Source: Pseudomonadota bacterium (GTDB lineage: Bacteria > Pseudomonadota > Alphaproteobacteria > Acetobacterales > Acetobacteraceae). Taken from it: a stretch of DNA of 64,000 nucleotides. How positions within the stretch are numbered: the first letter of the stretch is position 1; every line of letters starts with the position of its first letter. The notes under the pieces are model-generated. The model did no database searches and was not told the DNA's origin. It was given only the letters and a program-made list of their open reading frames with translations. A program made the position numbers and the translations under genes. Location of the stretch: assembly GCA_021805565.1 (NCBI GenBank), contig JAJZFA010000033.1, positions 186,001-250,000 on the forward strand. Reading direction: 5' to 3'. Positions 26,215 through 34,355 of the stretch are shown here, one piece after another.

Positions 26215-28080
26215 ATGGATCAGCCCGACTCGTCTCCCTCCGAACCCCTCCCCATTGAGGATTATGCGATCATTGGCGATTGCTCCACCTGTGCGCTGGT
26301 CGGCGGGAACGGATCGATCGACTGGCTGTGCTGGCCGCGATTCGACAGCGGCGCCTGCTTCGCCGCATTGCTGGGCGATAGCCGCAACGGACGCTGGCTG
26401 ATCGCCCCGGCTGGCCAAACGCCAAACGTAACTAGATCGTATCGCGGCGACAGCCTGATCCTGGAGACCGTGTTCGAGACCGAAGGCGGCAGCGTCGCGG
26501 TGATCGACTTCATGCCGCCCTTCGACGCCACGGCCGGAGCCAACGACTATTCCTCGGTTGTTCGGATCGTCGAAGGCCGCACCGGCCGTGTTACCATGCG
26601 GACGGAGCTTGTCCTGCGGTTCGACTACGGATCCACGACCCCCTGGGTGGTCCGTCTGGACGAATGGCAGAACGGTATCGTCGCCATCGCCGGCCCGAAT
26701 CTCGCGATCTTGCGTACTCCGGCGAAGATCGAAGGCCGCGACATGGCGACGGTTGGCGAATTCTCCATCGCGGCCGGCGAGACCGTACCGTTCGTCCTGA
26801 CATACGGCGCGTCTCACCTGAAACGGCCACCGCCGAACGATGCGATCGCCGCGCTGCGGGAAACCGAGGCCTTCTGGTCCGAATGGACCGGACGATGCAC
26901 GTACCGGGGCGAATTCCGGGATGCTGTCATGCGGTCTGTCATTACCCTGAAGGCGCTGACGTTCCGCGCGACAGGTGGGATCGTTGCCGCCGCGACAACG
27001 TCCCTGCCGGAGCAACTCGGTGGCCAGCGCAACTGGGATTACCGCATCTGCTGGCTGCGCGACGCCACGCTGACGCTGCTGGCGATGATGGGGGCGGGGT
27101 ATTACGAAGAAGCCTCCGCCTGGCGCGACTGGCTGCACCGCGCGGTGGCCGGCAACCCCGACGAAATCCAGATCATGTACGGCCTGGCCGGCGAACGCCG
27201 CATGGATGAATGGACCATTCCGTTGTTGCCCGGATACCAGGGCGCCGCGCCCGTGCGCGTGGGAAACGCCGCCGCCCAACAACTGCAACTGGATGTCTAT
27301 GGCGAGGTGATGGATGCGCTGCACCATTCCCGTAAAAAGGGCCTGAGCGCCGCCGGAGACGGTTGGGCCCTGCAAGTCAATCTCGTTGAACATATCGCCC
27401 GGATATGGAACGAACCGGACGAGGGAATCTGGGAAGTACGCGGCGGCCGCCGTCAGTTCACGTTTTCGAAGGTCATGGCCTGGGTTGCCCTGGACCGCGC
27501 GATCAAAGACGCCGAGACTTACGGATTCGACGGCCCGCTGGACGAATGGCATTCGGTGCGGCAAGCCATTCACGCGGCGGTGTGCACACAAGGATATAGT
27601 CAGGCCAAACATTCGTTCGTTCAGAGCTTCGGGTCGGAAGATCTGGACGCAAGCCTGCTGATGGTGCCGCTGGTCGGCTTTCTGCCACACGACGACCCCA
27701 GGGTCGTTGGAACCGTCGCGGCAATACAGCGCGACCTGATGGCGGACGGTTTCGTCATGCGCTACCGCACCGAGTCAGGCGCCGATGGTCTGCCGCCCGG
27801 CGAAGGCGCGTTTTTAGCCTGTAGTTTCTGGCTGGCCGACTGTCTGCACAAGCAGGGCAAGACCGCCGAAGCGCGGGCAATGTTTCAGCGCCTGCTGTCG
27901 CTGCGCAACGATCTTGGATTGCTGTCCGAAGAATACGATCCACGCGCCAAACGGCTGGTTGGCAATTTTCCGCAGGCGTTTTCGCATATCGCCCTGATCA
28001 GCACGGCGCTGAATTTGTCCGGACAGCAGGAAAGCCCCACGAAACAGCGTCAGGCGGTGACCAAAAACCGAGCGGTGTAA
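26215..28080 (+). CDS. Glycoside hydrolase family 15 protein (glucoamylase/trehalase-like)
   Basis: A 621-residue cytoplasmic protein with the GH15 architecture: an N-terminal beta-sandwich (IEDYAIIGDCSTCALVGGNG, SIDWLCWPRFDSGACFAALL) and an alpha/alpha-barrel catalytic domain. GQRNWDYRICWLRDATLTL and the segment EPDEGIWEVRGGRRQFTFSK contain the general acid region, and PPGEGAFLACSFWLADCL the general base. Members hydrolyse alpha-glucosides such as oligosaccharides or trehalose; the substrate here is not resolved. No signal peptide is seen. Confidence 0.9.
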   Translation: MDQPDSSPSEPLPIEDYAIIGDCSTCALVGGNGSIDWLCWPRFDSGACFAALLGDSRNGRWLIAPAGQTPNVTRSYRGDSLILETVFETEGGSVAVIDFMPPFDATAGANDYSSVVRIVEGRTGRVTMRTELVLRFDYGSTTPWVVRLDEWQNGIVAIAGPNLAILRTPAKIEGRDMATVGEFSIAAGETVPFVLTYGASHLKRPPPNDAIAALRETEAFWSEWTGRCTYRGEFRDAVMRSVITLKALTFRATGGIVAAATTSLPEQLGGQRNWDYRICWLRDATLTLLAMMGAGYYEEASAWRDWLHRAVAGNPDEIQIMYGLAGERRMDEWTIPLLPGYQGAAPVRVGNAAAQQLQLDVYGEVMDALHHSRKKGLSAAGDGWALQVNLVEHIARIWNEPDEGIWEVRGGRRQFTFSKVMAWVALDRAIKDAETYGFDGPLDEWHSVRQAIHAAVCTQGYSQAKHSFVQSFGSEDLDASLLMVPLVGFLPHDDPRVVGTVAAIQRDLMADGFVMRYRTESGADGLPPGEGAFLACSFWLADCLHKQGKTAEARAMFQRLLSLRNDLGLLSEEYDPRAKRLVGNFPQAFSHIALISTALNLSGQQESPTKQRQAVTKNRAV

Positions 28081-28143
28081 CACCGGCCAACCGCCGGAAC
28101 GCTCGGTCCACCAAACGACCGCCCGGACTCTTCGCGCGAAACC

Positions 28144-29280
28144 TTATCCGGCCGCCAACTTTCCCAATGCCGCATCCACGCCGAAATCGCCCGGCAAGGC
28201 GCCGCGCGGAAACAGCTTCGTCACGTGGCCCATCTTCCGGCCTGGCAGCGCCTCGGCCTTGCCGTAAAGATGCGGAATCAGCCCGGCCCCGGACAGCGCC
28301 TCCGGCCACACCGCCATGCCTTCCGGCCCGATCAGATTCTTCATAACAGCGTCCGAATGGCGAACAGCGGGCGGCAGCGGCAAACCGGCGATCGCCCTGA
28401 TATGAAGTTCGAACTGGCTCGCCGGGCAGGCATCGATCGTCCAGTGGCCGGAATTATGCGGCCGCGGCGCTATCTCGTTCACCAGCACCTTTCCCTCGCG
28501 ATCGACGAACATCTCCACCGCCAGAAGGCCTATCAGGTCCAGCGCCTCCGCCACACGGCGACCGATCGACCGAGCGGTTTGGTCGGTTTCCGCGGAGATC
28601 CGGGCAGGCGCGAGAGTCAGATCGAGAATATGGTTACGATGGCGATTTTCCACCGTATCGAATACCGACATGGCACCGTCGGCGCCGCGCGCCACAACCA
28701 CACTGATTTCGCGGGCAAAATCGATAAACCCCTCCAGCACCAACGGCTTGGGGTCCAACCGGTCCCAGGCAGCGTCCAGATCGTCCGGCGAGCGCAGCAT
28801 CGCTTGGCCCTTGCCGTCATAGCCCAGACGGGTGGTTTTCAGGACCGCGGGAAAGCCCAGACGCTGGACCGCATCGCCCAGGTCCTGGCGGGACGCGATG
28901 CGCATCCAGGGAGCGGTGGCGATGCCCGCACCGTTGAGAAAGGTCTTTTCATCCACCCGGTCCTGGCTGATCCGCAGTACCGACGGCGCGGGGCGAACCG
29001 GGCGGATCGACGCGAGCAGGTCCAGGCCCTCGGCGCTGATGTTTTCGAATTCGAAGCTGATCACATCGACCGCGTCGGCGAACGCGCGTAAGGACGCGGG
29101 GTCGCGGTAATCGCTGATGGTGACGGCATGAGCGACCTGCGCGGCCGGGCTATCGGTCTCGCGCGTCAGGATATGGCAGCGATAGCCCAGGCGCGCAGCG
29201 GCCAGGGCGGACATGCGCCCGAGTTGGCCGCCGCCAACAAGGCCGATCGTCGCGTTGGCCGGTAGCGGGAAGCACGTCAT
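28144..29280 (-). CDS. purK: 5-(carboxyamino)imidazole ribonucleotide synthase PurK
   Basis: A 378-residue ATP-grasp enzyme that carboxylates AIR for purine synthesis. It has the N-terminal [21 protein letters not shown], an ATP-grasp core ([17 protein letters not shown]), and [19 protein letters not shown]. Its ATG overlaps the purE stop by four bases. The 3' end faces the GH15 gene. Confidence 0.96.
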   Translation of the reverse strand: MTCFPLPANATIGLVGGGQLGRMSALAAARLGYRCHILTRETDSPAAQVAHAVTISDYRDPASLRAFADAVDVISFEFENISAEGLDLLASIRPVRPAPSVLRISQDRVDEKTFLNGAGIATAPWMRIASRQDLGDAVQRLGFPAVLKTTRLGYDGKGQAMLRSPDDLDAAWDRLDPKPLVLEGFIDFAREISVVVARGADGAMSVFDTVENRHRNHILDLTLAPARISAETDQTARSIGRRVAEALDLIGLLAVEMFVDREGKVLVNEIAPRPHNSGHWTIDACPASQFELHIRAIAGLPLPPAVRHSDAVMKNLIGPEGMAVWPEALSGAGLIPHLYGKAEALPGRKMGHVTKLFPRGALPGDFGVDAALGKLAAG

Positions 29281-29792
29281 GACGGATTGGCGAGCAGAGG
29301 CAGCGGCGCATCCGCCACGGCGGCGGTCTGTTCCGCGCGCAGCGCATCCAGCCGGCCGGCCAGTGCGGGATCATAGGTGGCGAGGATCGCCGCGGCCAGC
29401 AGCGCCGCATTGACTGCCCCGGCCCGTCCGATCGCCAGAGTTGCAACAGGTATGCCGGCGGGCATTTGAACAATCGACAGCAGGCTGTCCATGCCCTTCA
29501 GGGCATGCGACTCGACCGGAACGCCCAGCACCGGCAGCGATGTCCACGACGCACACATCCCCGGAAGATGCGCCGCCCCCCCCGCGCCCGCGATAACCAC
29601 CTTGAGTCCGCGATCCCGCGCGGTCATCGCATAGCCGCGCAGGCGGTCGGGTGTGCGGTGGGCGGATACGATTTTCACTTCGTGCCGCACCGACAGCCGC
29701 GTCAGCGTTTCAGCAGCATGAATCATCGTTGGCCAGTCGGATTGGCTACCCATGACGATCCCGACCAGGGGCGTATCTTCCACGTGCGCCAC
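29277..29792 (-). CDS. purE: N5-CAIR mutase PurE
   Basis: A 171-residue class I PurE that moves the carboxyl group made by Pur[14 protein letters not shown] is the N-terminal signature, followed by [10 protein letters not shown] (catalytic His) and [15 protein letters not shown]. PurE and PurK act in sequence and their genes overlap by four bases. Confidence 0.97.
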   Translation of the reverse strand: MAHVEDTPLVGIVMGSQSDWPTMIHAAETLTRLSVRHEVKIVSAHRTPDRLRGYAMTARDRGLKVVIAGAGGAAHLPGMCASWTSLPVLGVPVESHALKGMDSLLSIVQMPAGIPVATLAIGRAGAVNAALLAAAILATYDPALAGRLDALRAEQTAAVADAPLPLLANPS

Positions 29793-29796
29793 CGTC

Positions 29797-30000
29797 TCAG
29801 GCGATACTATCGGGGATCAGGCGGCTTTCCAACCAGGCGATCTCATCGCGCAGCAGTAGCTTCCGCTTCTTCAGCCGCTGTAGATGCAGTTGGTCGGACG
29901 CGCCCTGATCGGCCAGTCGCGCGATCACAGTATCGAGATCGCGATGCTCGCTGCGGAGCCCGTGCAGCTTGCGGAGAAGGGAATCCCTATCGCTCAGCAT
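29797..30000 (-). CDS. YdcH family (DUF465) protein, leftward copy
   Basis: A 67-residue, highly charged helical-hairpin protein. [17 protein letters not shown] and [19 protein letters not shown] are the YdcH/DUF465 pattern. Function unknown. It lies four bases upstream of purE and is probably on the same transcript. A second YdcH gene starts 147 bases away on the other strand. Confidence 0.82.
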   Translation of the reverse strand: MLSDRDSLLRKLHGLRSEHRDLDTVIARLADQGASDQLHLQRLKKRKLLLRDEIAWLESRLIPDSIA

Positions 30001-30146
30001 GGCTACAACCCACAATAGAGGAAATTAAAATCGATACACGCGCGTTGGGTCTGGCACCTTCGATGGCAATCGCGTTACGGTGTCGCGCCGCCATCACCGC
30101 GGTGACGGCTGGCAGCCAACCGGTTAAATACGGAGGTACCCAGTTC

Positions 30147-30320
30147 ATGAGCCTGAATAACCGTCTCGACGCTCTAAAGGAACGGCATGCAACCCTCGAA
30201 ACGCGCATTTCGGATGAGGACCATCGACCGCGCCCCGATACGGATTCTCTCATGCGGCTCAAGCTAGAAAAACTGCATTTGAAGGAAGAGATGGAACGGC
30301 TTCGCGTCCGGGCCAACTGA
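30147..30320 (+). CDS. YdcH family (DUF465) protein, rightward copy
   Basis: A 57-residue helical protein with SLNNRLDALKERHATLETRI and DSLMRLKLEKLHLKEEMERL, a shorter YdcH-type sequence. GGAGG about ten bases before the ATG at 30147 fixes the start; the open frame reaching far upstream is antisense to purE and not coding. Its 3' end faces trcR. Confidence 0.75.
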   Translation: MSLNNRLDALKERHATLETRISDEDHRPRPDTDSLMRLKLEKLHLKEEMERLRVRAN

Positions 30321-30355
30321 CAAGACACAACGACTATTCCACCCCGTCACGCCGG

Positions 30356-30934
30356 TCAGGCGGCTTCGTCCGCCTCCGGCGGCGGCGGCAGGGGAACGGT
30401 TCGGCCTTCCCGTTCCAGCCGATCGTTGGCCTGCGATACCGAGGCATTCAGGTCCGTCTGGCTGCACAATCCCAGGATGACCGGGTCACGCGGTTTTATG
30501 TTCGTGCTGTTCCAATGGGTTCGCTCCCGCACTTTCTGGATGGTATCTTTCGTGGTGCCGAGCAGTTTGCCGACCTGGGCTTCCGAAAGTTGCGGAAAAT
30601 TACGCAGCAGGAAGGCGATCGCATCGGGCCGGTCGTTGCGCTTCGCAACGGGCGTATAGCGGGATCCCCGCAAACGCTTGGAAACGGGCATTGTGCTGGC
30701 GATCAGTTTCAGCCGGGCATTCGCGTCGGCCTCACACTGGCGGATATTGGCCAGGGTCGTCTGCATGTTGGCGACCGGATCATAGCCGACGATTCCCTGC
30801 GCGACTTCCCCATCCGCGATGGCCTGAATCTCCAGCGGATGCATCCCGCAAAAATCGGCAATCTGCGTAAAGGTCAGTGCGGTTTTGTCGATCAGCCACA
30901 CGGCAGTGGCTTTTGGCATCAGCGGAACGGTCAT
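30356..30934 (-). CDS. trcR: Cell-cycle transcriptional regulator TrcR (DUF1013)
   Basis: A 192-residue member of the alphaproteobacterial DUF1013/TrcR family. It has TAVWLIDKTALTFTQIADFC near the start, DPVANMQTTLANIRQCEADA, and an HTH-like region PQLSEAQVGKLLGTTKDTIQ followed by RTHWNSTNIKPRDPV. TrcR is implicated in cell-cycle gene control in alphaproteobacteria. An ATG nine bases upstream (MKA) is the alternative start. It is monocistronic. Confidence 0.85.
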   Translation of the reverse strand: MTVPLMPKATAVWLIDKTALTFTQIADFCGMHPLEIQAIADGEVAQGIVGYDPVANMQTTLANIRQCEADANARLKLIASTMPVSKRLRGSRYTPVAKRNDRPDAIAFLLRNFPQLSEAQVGKLLGTTKDTIQKVRERTHWNSTNIKPRDPVILGLCSQTDLNASVSQANDRLEREGRTVPLPPPPEADEAA

Positions 30935-31149
30935 GGCTTTCACACTCTCAGGGTCGCCGGCGGATGTTTTTCACTCTTACGATGTCGCTTGCGGGGCCAT
31001 CCAGCGCAAGAGACTGATCGTAGCCGCAGCCGAACGCCGGATATGACAAGCCGATGGGGGTGGGTCAAGCGGCTTTGGCTGTATTATGCTGTTTCGGCCG
31101 CACATGGCAGGAACGCCGCGCGGGCGGGTAGGACGCACAGGAGAGCGAA

Positions 31150-31341
31150 ATGGCACGGGACGATGACGACCCCCCGGTGAAGCGACGCCGGTTGGAGCCG
31201 CTTTTGCTCGACAGCCTGGGTATCGCGGAACTGCGGCTCTACATCGCCGAACTCAACACGGAAATCGGCCGCGTGGAGGCGGATATCGCGCGGAAGGACA
31301 GCCATCGCAACGCGGCCGACGCTTTTTTCAAACGACCCTGA
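31150..31341 (+). CDS. DUF1192 family protein
   Basis: A 63-residue protein of the alphaproteobacterial DUF1192 family. LDSLGIAELRLYIAELNTEI and RVEADIARKDSHRNAADAFF are diagnostic. It is mostly helical, function unknown. Its 3' end faces the second hsp20, with a strong hairpin between. Confidence 0.82.
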   Translation: MARDDDDPPVKRRRLEPLLLDSLGIAELRLYIAELNTEIGRVEADIARKDSHRNAADAFFKRP

Positions 31342-31356
31342 ACAGCACGAACGAAA

Positions 31357-31382
31357 GCGGGGACCGGTCGCCCGGTCCCCGC
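31357..31382. terminator. Hairpin between convergent DUF1192 and hsp20 genes
   Basis: A perfect 11-base stem, GCGGGGACCGG / CCGGTCCCCGC, closes a TCGC loop. It lies 15 bases after the DUF1192 stop and 24 bases from the hsp20 stop, so it can serve both directions. There is no clear T-run on either strand. Confidence 0.6.
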
Positions 31383-31406
31383 ACATCGCCAGCCATTAAA
31401 CCGGTT

Positions 31407-31889
31407 TCAGGCTGCTTTGACGGAGTCCAGCCGGTCGTTTGCGATCGTCGGTGAGACCGTCGGCGGCGCGGACGTTCCGATCGCGATCTTGCGGGGCTTC
31501 AGCGATTCGGGCACGACCCGTTTCAGGCCGACATGCAGCAAACCAAGTTGCACATCCGCACCCTCCACCACGATATGATCGGCCAACACAAATCTCCGCT
31601 CGAAAGCTCGTCCGGCGATGCCGCGATACAGGATTTCCGCCCGCTGGCCTTCGTTGGCGACACGGCCCGAAACAAACAGGGTGTTGTCTTTCACCGTAAG
31701 GTCCAGGTCTTCCGGACGGAAGCCGGCAACAGCCATCGTCAGGCGATAGGAATCATCGCCCACTTTCTCGATATTGTAGGGGGGATAGGTTTGTGCGTCC
31801 TGTCCGGACGCAGCAGTGTCCACAAGCCGGGCCAAACGATCGAAACCGATGGCAGTACGGAATAGCGGAGCAAAATCGACGGTTGACAT
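31407..31889 (-). CDS. Small heat shock protein Hsp20 (second copy)
   Basis: A 160-residue alpha-crystallin chaperone. It starts MSTVDFAPLFRTAIGFDRLA and has TYPPYNIEKVGDDSYRLTMA, NTLFVSGRVANEGQ, GIAGRAFERRFVLADHI. It is a paralogue of the copy at 16265. The ATG at 31889 follows AGGAGG, which is held in a ROSE-like hairpin. A heat-shock promoter motif lies about 100 bases upstream. Confidence 0.93.
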   Translation of the reverse strand: MSTVDFAPLFRTAIGFDRLARLVDTAASGQDAQTYPPYNIEKVGDDSYRLTMAVAGFRPEDLDLTVKDNTLFVSGRVANEGQRAEILYRGIAGRAFERRFVLADHIVVEGADVQLGLLHVGLKRVVPESLKPRKIAIGTSAPPTVSPTIANDRLDSVKAA

Positions 31890-31894
31890 ATAAA

Positions 31895-31915
31895 AACCTC
31901 CTGCAAAGCAAGGTT
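31895..31915 (-). promoter_or_regulatory. ROSE-like RNA thermometer hairpin before second hsp20
   Basis: On the minus strand the arm AACCTTGCT pairs with AGGAGGTT across a TTGC loop: U-A, C-G, bulged G, U-G, U-A, C-G, C-G, A-U, A-U. The Shine-Dalgarno AGGAGG is wholly inside the stem, and UUGCU with its bulged G is the conserved ROSE motif. Confidence 0.75.
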
Positions 31916-31992
31916 GTGTGACGCAAGCCGCCTGTGACGGGCCAGCCTGTCTGAATAAACCGGGAACCCCATTGGGCATTCCCGACAAAACG

Positions 31993-32023
31993 CGATTTAG
32001 GCATCGCCCGTCGCCCGTTCAAG
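31993..32023 (-). promoter_or_regulatory. Candidate sigma-32 promoter for second hsp20
   Basis: CTTGAA at 32023-32018 is followed, 18 bases after CTTG, by CCTAAATCG (32001-31993), close to the alphaproteobacterial sigma-32 -10 CYTATNT. A transcript from here would carry a leader of roughly 95 bases, in the size range of ROSE leaders. Confidence 0.6.
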
Positions 32024-32107
32024 AGCCGGCCGGTTCGGCCGATCAAGGATTTTACGATGGTCTGCGATACCGCGAACGGCCCGGGCGGCATCGCGGACGT
32101 ACAACGA

Positions 32108-32152
32108 AATGGCCTGCCCGGCGGAGGTAGAACCGCCGCCAGGCAAGCCATT
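32108..32152 (-). terminator. rpmE terminator hairpin
   Basis: A long imperfect inverted repeat (AATGGC outer arm, GGCGG inner arm, loop about eight bases, one three-base bulge and one mismatch) starts 31 bases after the rpmE stop. On the minus strand it is followed by a short T-rich ATTTCGTT. Confidence 0.6.
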
Positions 32153-32182
32153 CGATAACCGGGTTAAGCGCCCGACGGACGC

Positions 32183-32410
32183 TTATTCCTTCTTCAGGCC
32201 GATTCCAGCGAATTTCTTGTTGAACTTGGCAACCTGGCCACCGGTGTCCATCATGCGCTGCACGCCGGTCCAGGCAGGATGCGACTTAGGATCGATGTCG
32301 AGGCGCAGGGTATCGCCCGCCTTTCCCATACAGGACCGAGTCTTGAACTGCGTCCCGTCGGTCATGACGATGTTGATCTCGTGGTATTCGGGGTGAATTC
32401 CCGGCTTCAT
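32183..32410 (-). CDS. rpmE: 50S ribosomal protein L31
   Basis: A 75-residue L31. It starts [19 protein letters not shown] and has [20 protein letters not shown] near the end. It lacks the CxxC zinc ligands, having only one Cys (TRSCMGK), so it is of the zinc-independent kind. The ATG at 32410 is chosen as the family start; the longer open frame adds unrelated residues. Confidence 0.95.
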   Translation of the reverse strand: MKPGIHPEYHEINIVMTDGTQFKTRSCMGKAGDTLRLDIDPKSHPAWTGVQRMMDTGGQVAKFNKKFAGIGLKKE

Positions 32411-32516
32411 ATCGCTATTCCTTGCTGGCGCCACCGATCCCGACCGGTCGCGCAAGCGCCCGCCTATAGCGGCAGACCGCAACCGGCTCAAGCCCGGTTT
32501 CGAAAGCCGACCCGGA

Positions 32517-33503
32517 CTATCCCCCCGTAACGCTCATATGACGAGCGACGGCGGGCTTGTCATGCCGCCGGTCGATGATGAAATCGTGGCCTTTCGGCTT
32601 ACGCGCGATGGCCTCCCTGATCGCATCGTCCAACTGTTCGTCGGAGCAGCCTGCTCGCAGCATCGGCCTGAAATCGGCGGCATCGTCCTGTCCCAGACAC
32701 ATATACAGCGTTCCGGTGCAGGTCAGCCGCACCCGATTGCAACTTTCGCAGAAATTATGCGTCATCGGCGTGATGAACCCGACCCGTCTCCCCGTTTCCC
32801 GAACCGTGTAATACCGGGCGGGCCCCCCGGTTTTGTAGTCGGTATCCTCCAGACCCCACGTCCGCCGCAGCCGGGCCCGCACCACCGACAGCGGCAGATA
32901 CTGATCCGTCCGATCGCCCGCGATGTCGCCCATCGGCATGGTCTCGATCAGGCACAAATCGAACCCGTGTTCCCCGCACCATGCCAGCATGCCGTCGAAT
33001 TCCGCCTCGTTTACGCCCTTCATCGCCACGGCGTTGATCTTGATCGCCAGCCCAGCGGCCTTTGCAGCGAAAATGCCGTCGAGCGTCTGCTCGATCTTTC
33101 CCCAACGGGTAATATCGGTAAATTTTACCGGGTCCAGCGTATCCAGCGAAACGTTGATCCGCTTCACACCCGCTTGGGCCAGCGCTTTGGCGTGCTTCAC
33201 AAGCTGCGAACCATTGGTCGTGACGGTCAGTTCGTCCAGTCCAAGGCCGATCCGGTCACCCAGTTTGCCGAATAATCGCATCACATCCCGGCGTACAAGC
33301 GGTTCCCCGCCGGTGATGCGGATTTTCGTCGTGCCCAGCCGGATGAACGCGGCGCACAACCGGTCCAGTTCCTCCAGCGACAGCAGATCGCGCTTAGGCA
33401 GAAAGGTCATGTCCTCCGACATGCAGTACACACAGCGCAGATCGCAGCGATCGGTCACCGAGACCCTGAGATAGGTGATCGCTCTGCCAAACGGATCGAT
33501 CAT
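32517..33503 (-). CDS. moaA: GTP 3',8-cyclase MoaA
   Basis: A 328-residue radical SAM enzyme, the first step of molybdenum cofactor synthesis. The radical SAM cluster is in [18 protein letters not shown] binding in [14 protein letters not shown], and the second 4Fe-4S cluster in [20 protein letters not shown]. The protein ends in the conserved Gly-Gly. No other moa gene is nearby. A strong hairpin lies in its leader. Confidence 0.97.
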   Translation of the reverse strand: MIDPFGRAITYLRVSVTDRCDLRCVYCMSEDMTFLPKRDLLSLEELDRLCAAFIRLGTTKIRITGGEPLVRRDVMRLFGKLGDRIGLGLDELTVTTNGSQLVKHAKALAQAGVKRINVSLDTLDPVKFTDITRWGKIEQTLDGIFAAKAAGLAIKINAVAMKGVNEAEFDGMLAWCGEHGFDLCLIETMPMGDIAGDRTDQYLPLSVVRARLRRTWGLEDTDYKTGGPARYYTVRETGRRVGFITPMTHNFCESCNRVRLTCTGTLYMCLGQDDAADFRPMLRAGCSDEQLDDAIREAIARKPKGHDFIIDRRHDKPAVARHMSVTGG

Positions 33504-33548
33504 GATAAGCGGTTATCTCCTGCCGGGTCGCTTTACCTACATAATAGG

Positions 33549-33580
33549 GCGCGCCGGCTGACTTGCGCCAGCCGGTGCGC
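33549..33580 (-). other. Stable hairpin in the moaA leader
   Basis: A 12-base stem (GCGCGCCGGCTG / CAGCCGGTGCGC, one G-T pair) with an eight-base loop lies 46-77 bases upstream of the moaA ATG. It has no T-run. It could be an attenuator, part of a leader RNA, or a terminator for outside transcription. It does not resemble the molybdenum cofactor riboswitch in any way I can confirm. Confidence 0.4.
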
Positions 33581-33678
33581 CGATTCAAGTCCCAAACCGG
33601 GCCAGCGCACCAGCCCGCTCGACTCGCAAGCATAATACGCTCACCTTAGCGCTGTTGACCCCTTACGGTGAAGATCCC

Positions 33679-34239
33679 ATGTCCGGCACGCCCGGTGCCC
33701 TGCGCCTGATCGAAACGACATTGGCGCGATTGTGCCGCGACATTGCGAATCCGGCGACACCCTTTGACACTGACAGCATGCTGGCGACCCAGCGTGAACT
33801 TCGCCAGTCCGCCTGGGGACCGGGAAGCAGGCCAATGGATCGGGCGCGCATCCAGTCTCTGGCGACGGGCCTGCAAGGCGACATTGCAGTCGATCTCTCG
33901 GCACTGGCAAATCCCACGGAGTGGTCCGCGCCGGCTGGCCGGATCGTGCTTAACCTGCTGCTTCTCGCGGCTGGCAGCCTGCCGGCCGGGGGCACGATTG
34001 TGCTGGCGGGTTCGGCCGACGACCTGTTTGTCAAGATCGCAGGGTCCGGGGCGGCGTGGCCGGCTGGCCTGGCCAGATGCCTGACCGACGAAACCGAAGC
34101 CATAGCCGCGCTGACCGGGGAACGTAACGTCCAAATGGCGATAACAGCGCTACTCGCGCGGGCGACCGGCATTCGGTTGTCGATCGTCTTCGCCGCCGCC
34201 GATCGCCACGAACCGGTCATTCTTCGTCTGGGCGGCTAG
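33679..34239 (+). CDS. ChpT-like histidine phosphotransferase, phospho-acceptor His absent
   Basis: A 186-residue protein with the overall layout of ChpT/DUF2328 phosphotransferases: an N-terminal helical dimerisation hairpin (LIETTLARLCRDIANPATPF) and a degenerate kinase-like ATPase domain (RIVLNLLLLAAGSLPAGGTI). In canonical ChpT the hairpin reads LCHDL with His as phospho-acceptor; here codon 20 is CGC, Arg, giving LCRDI. The CtrA phosphorelay role of ChpT therefore cannot be assumed. The ATG at 33679 is favoured over a TTG 24 bases upstream. It lies 116 bases before cheA and may be co-expressed with it. Confidence 0.65.
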   Translation: MSGTPGALRLIETTLARLCRDIANPATPFDTDSMLATQRELRQSAWGPGSRPMDRARIQSLATGLQGDIAVDLSALANPTEWSAPAGRIVLNLLLLAAGSLPAGGTIVLAGSADDLFVKIAGSGAAWPAGLARCLTDETEAIAALTGERNVQMAITALLARATGIRLSIVFAAADRHEPVILRLGG

Positions 34240-34355
34240 CCGCGTCCGCCTCTGCTTTCGCGCACGGAAAATAAATCCAGTCGCGTTTACTATTTATTTG
34301 GAAATCGCTGCCAAGGATGGCCTCCCGCCCGGTTTGGGCCAGCAAGGGGGCTTTC

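Noticed and set aside
25939-27690. Long open frame antisense to the GH15 gene
   Set aside because: It is a shadow of the GH15 coding frame; the protein has no recognisable fold while the sense frame is a complete enzyme.
33541-33610. tRNA-like sequence (a TTCAAGTC loop and a GCGCACCA ending) near moaA
   Set aside because: The bases around the loop cannot form a T stem and no acceptor or anticodon arm pairs; only the moaA leader hairpin is real.
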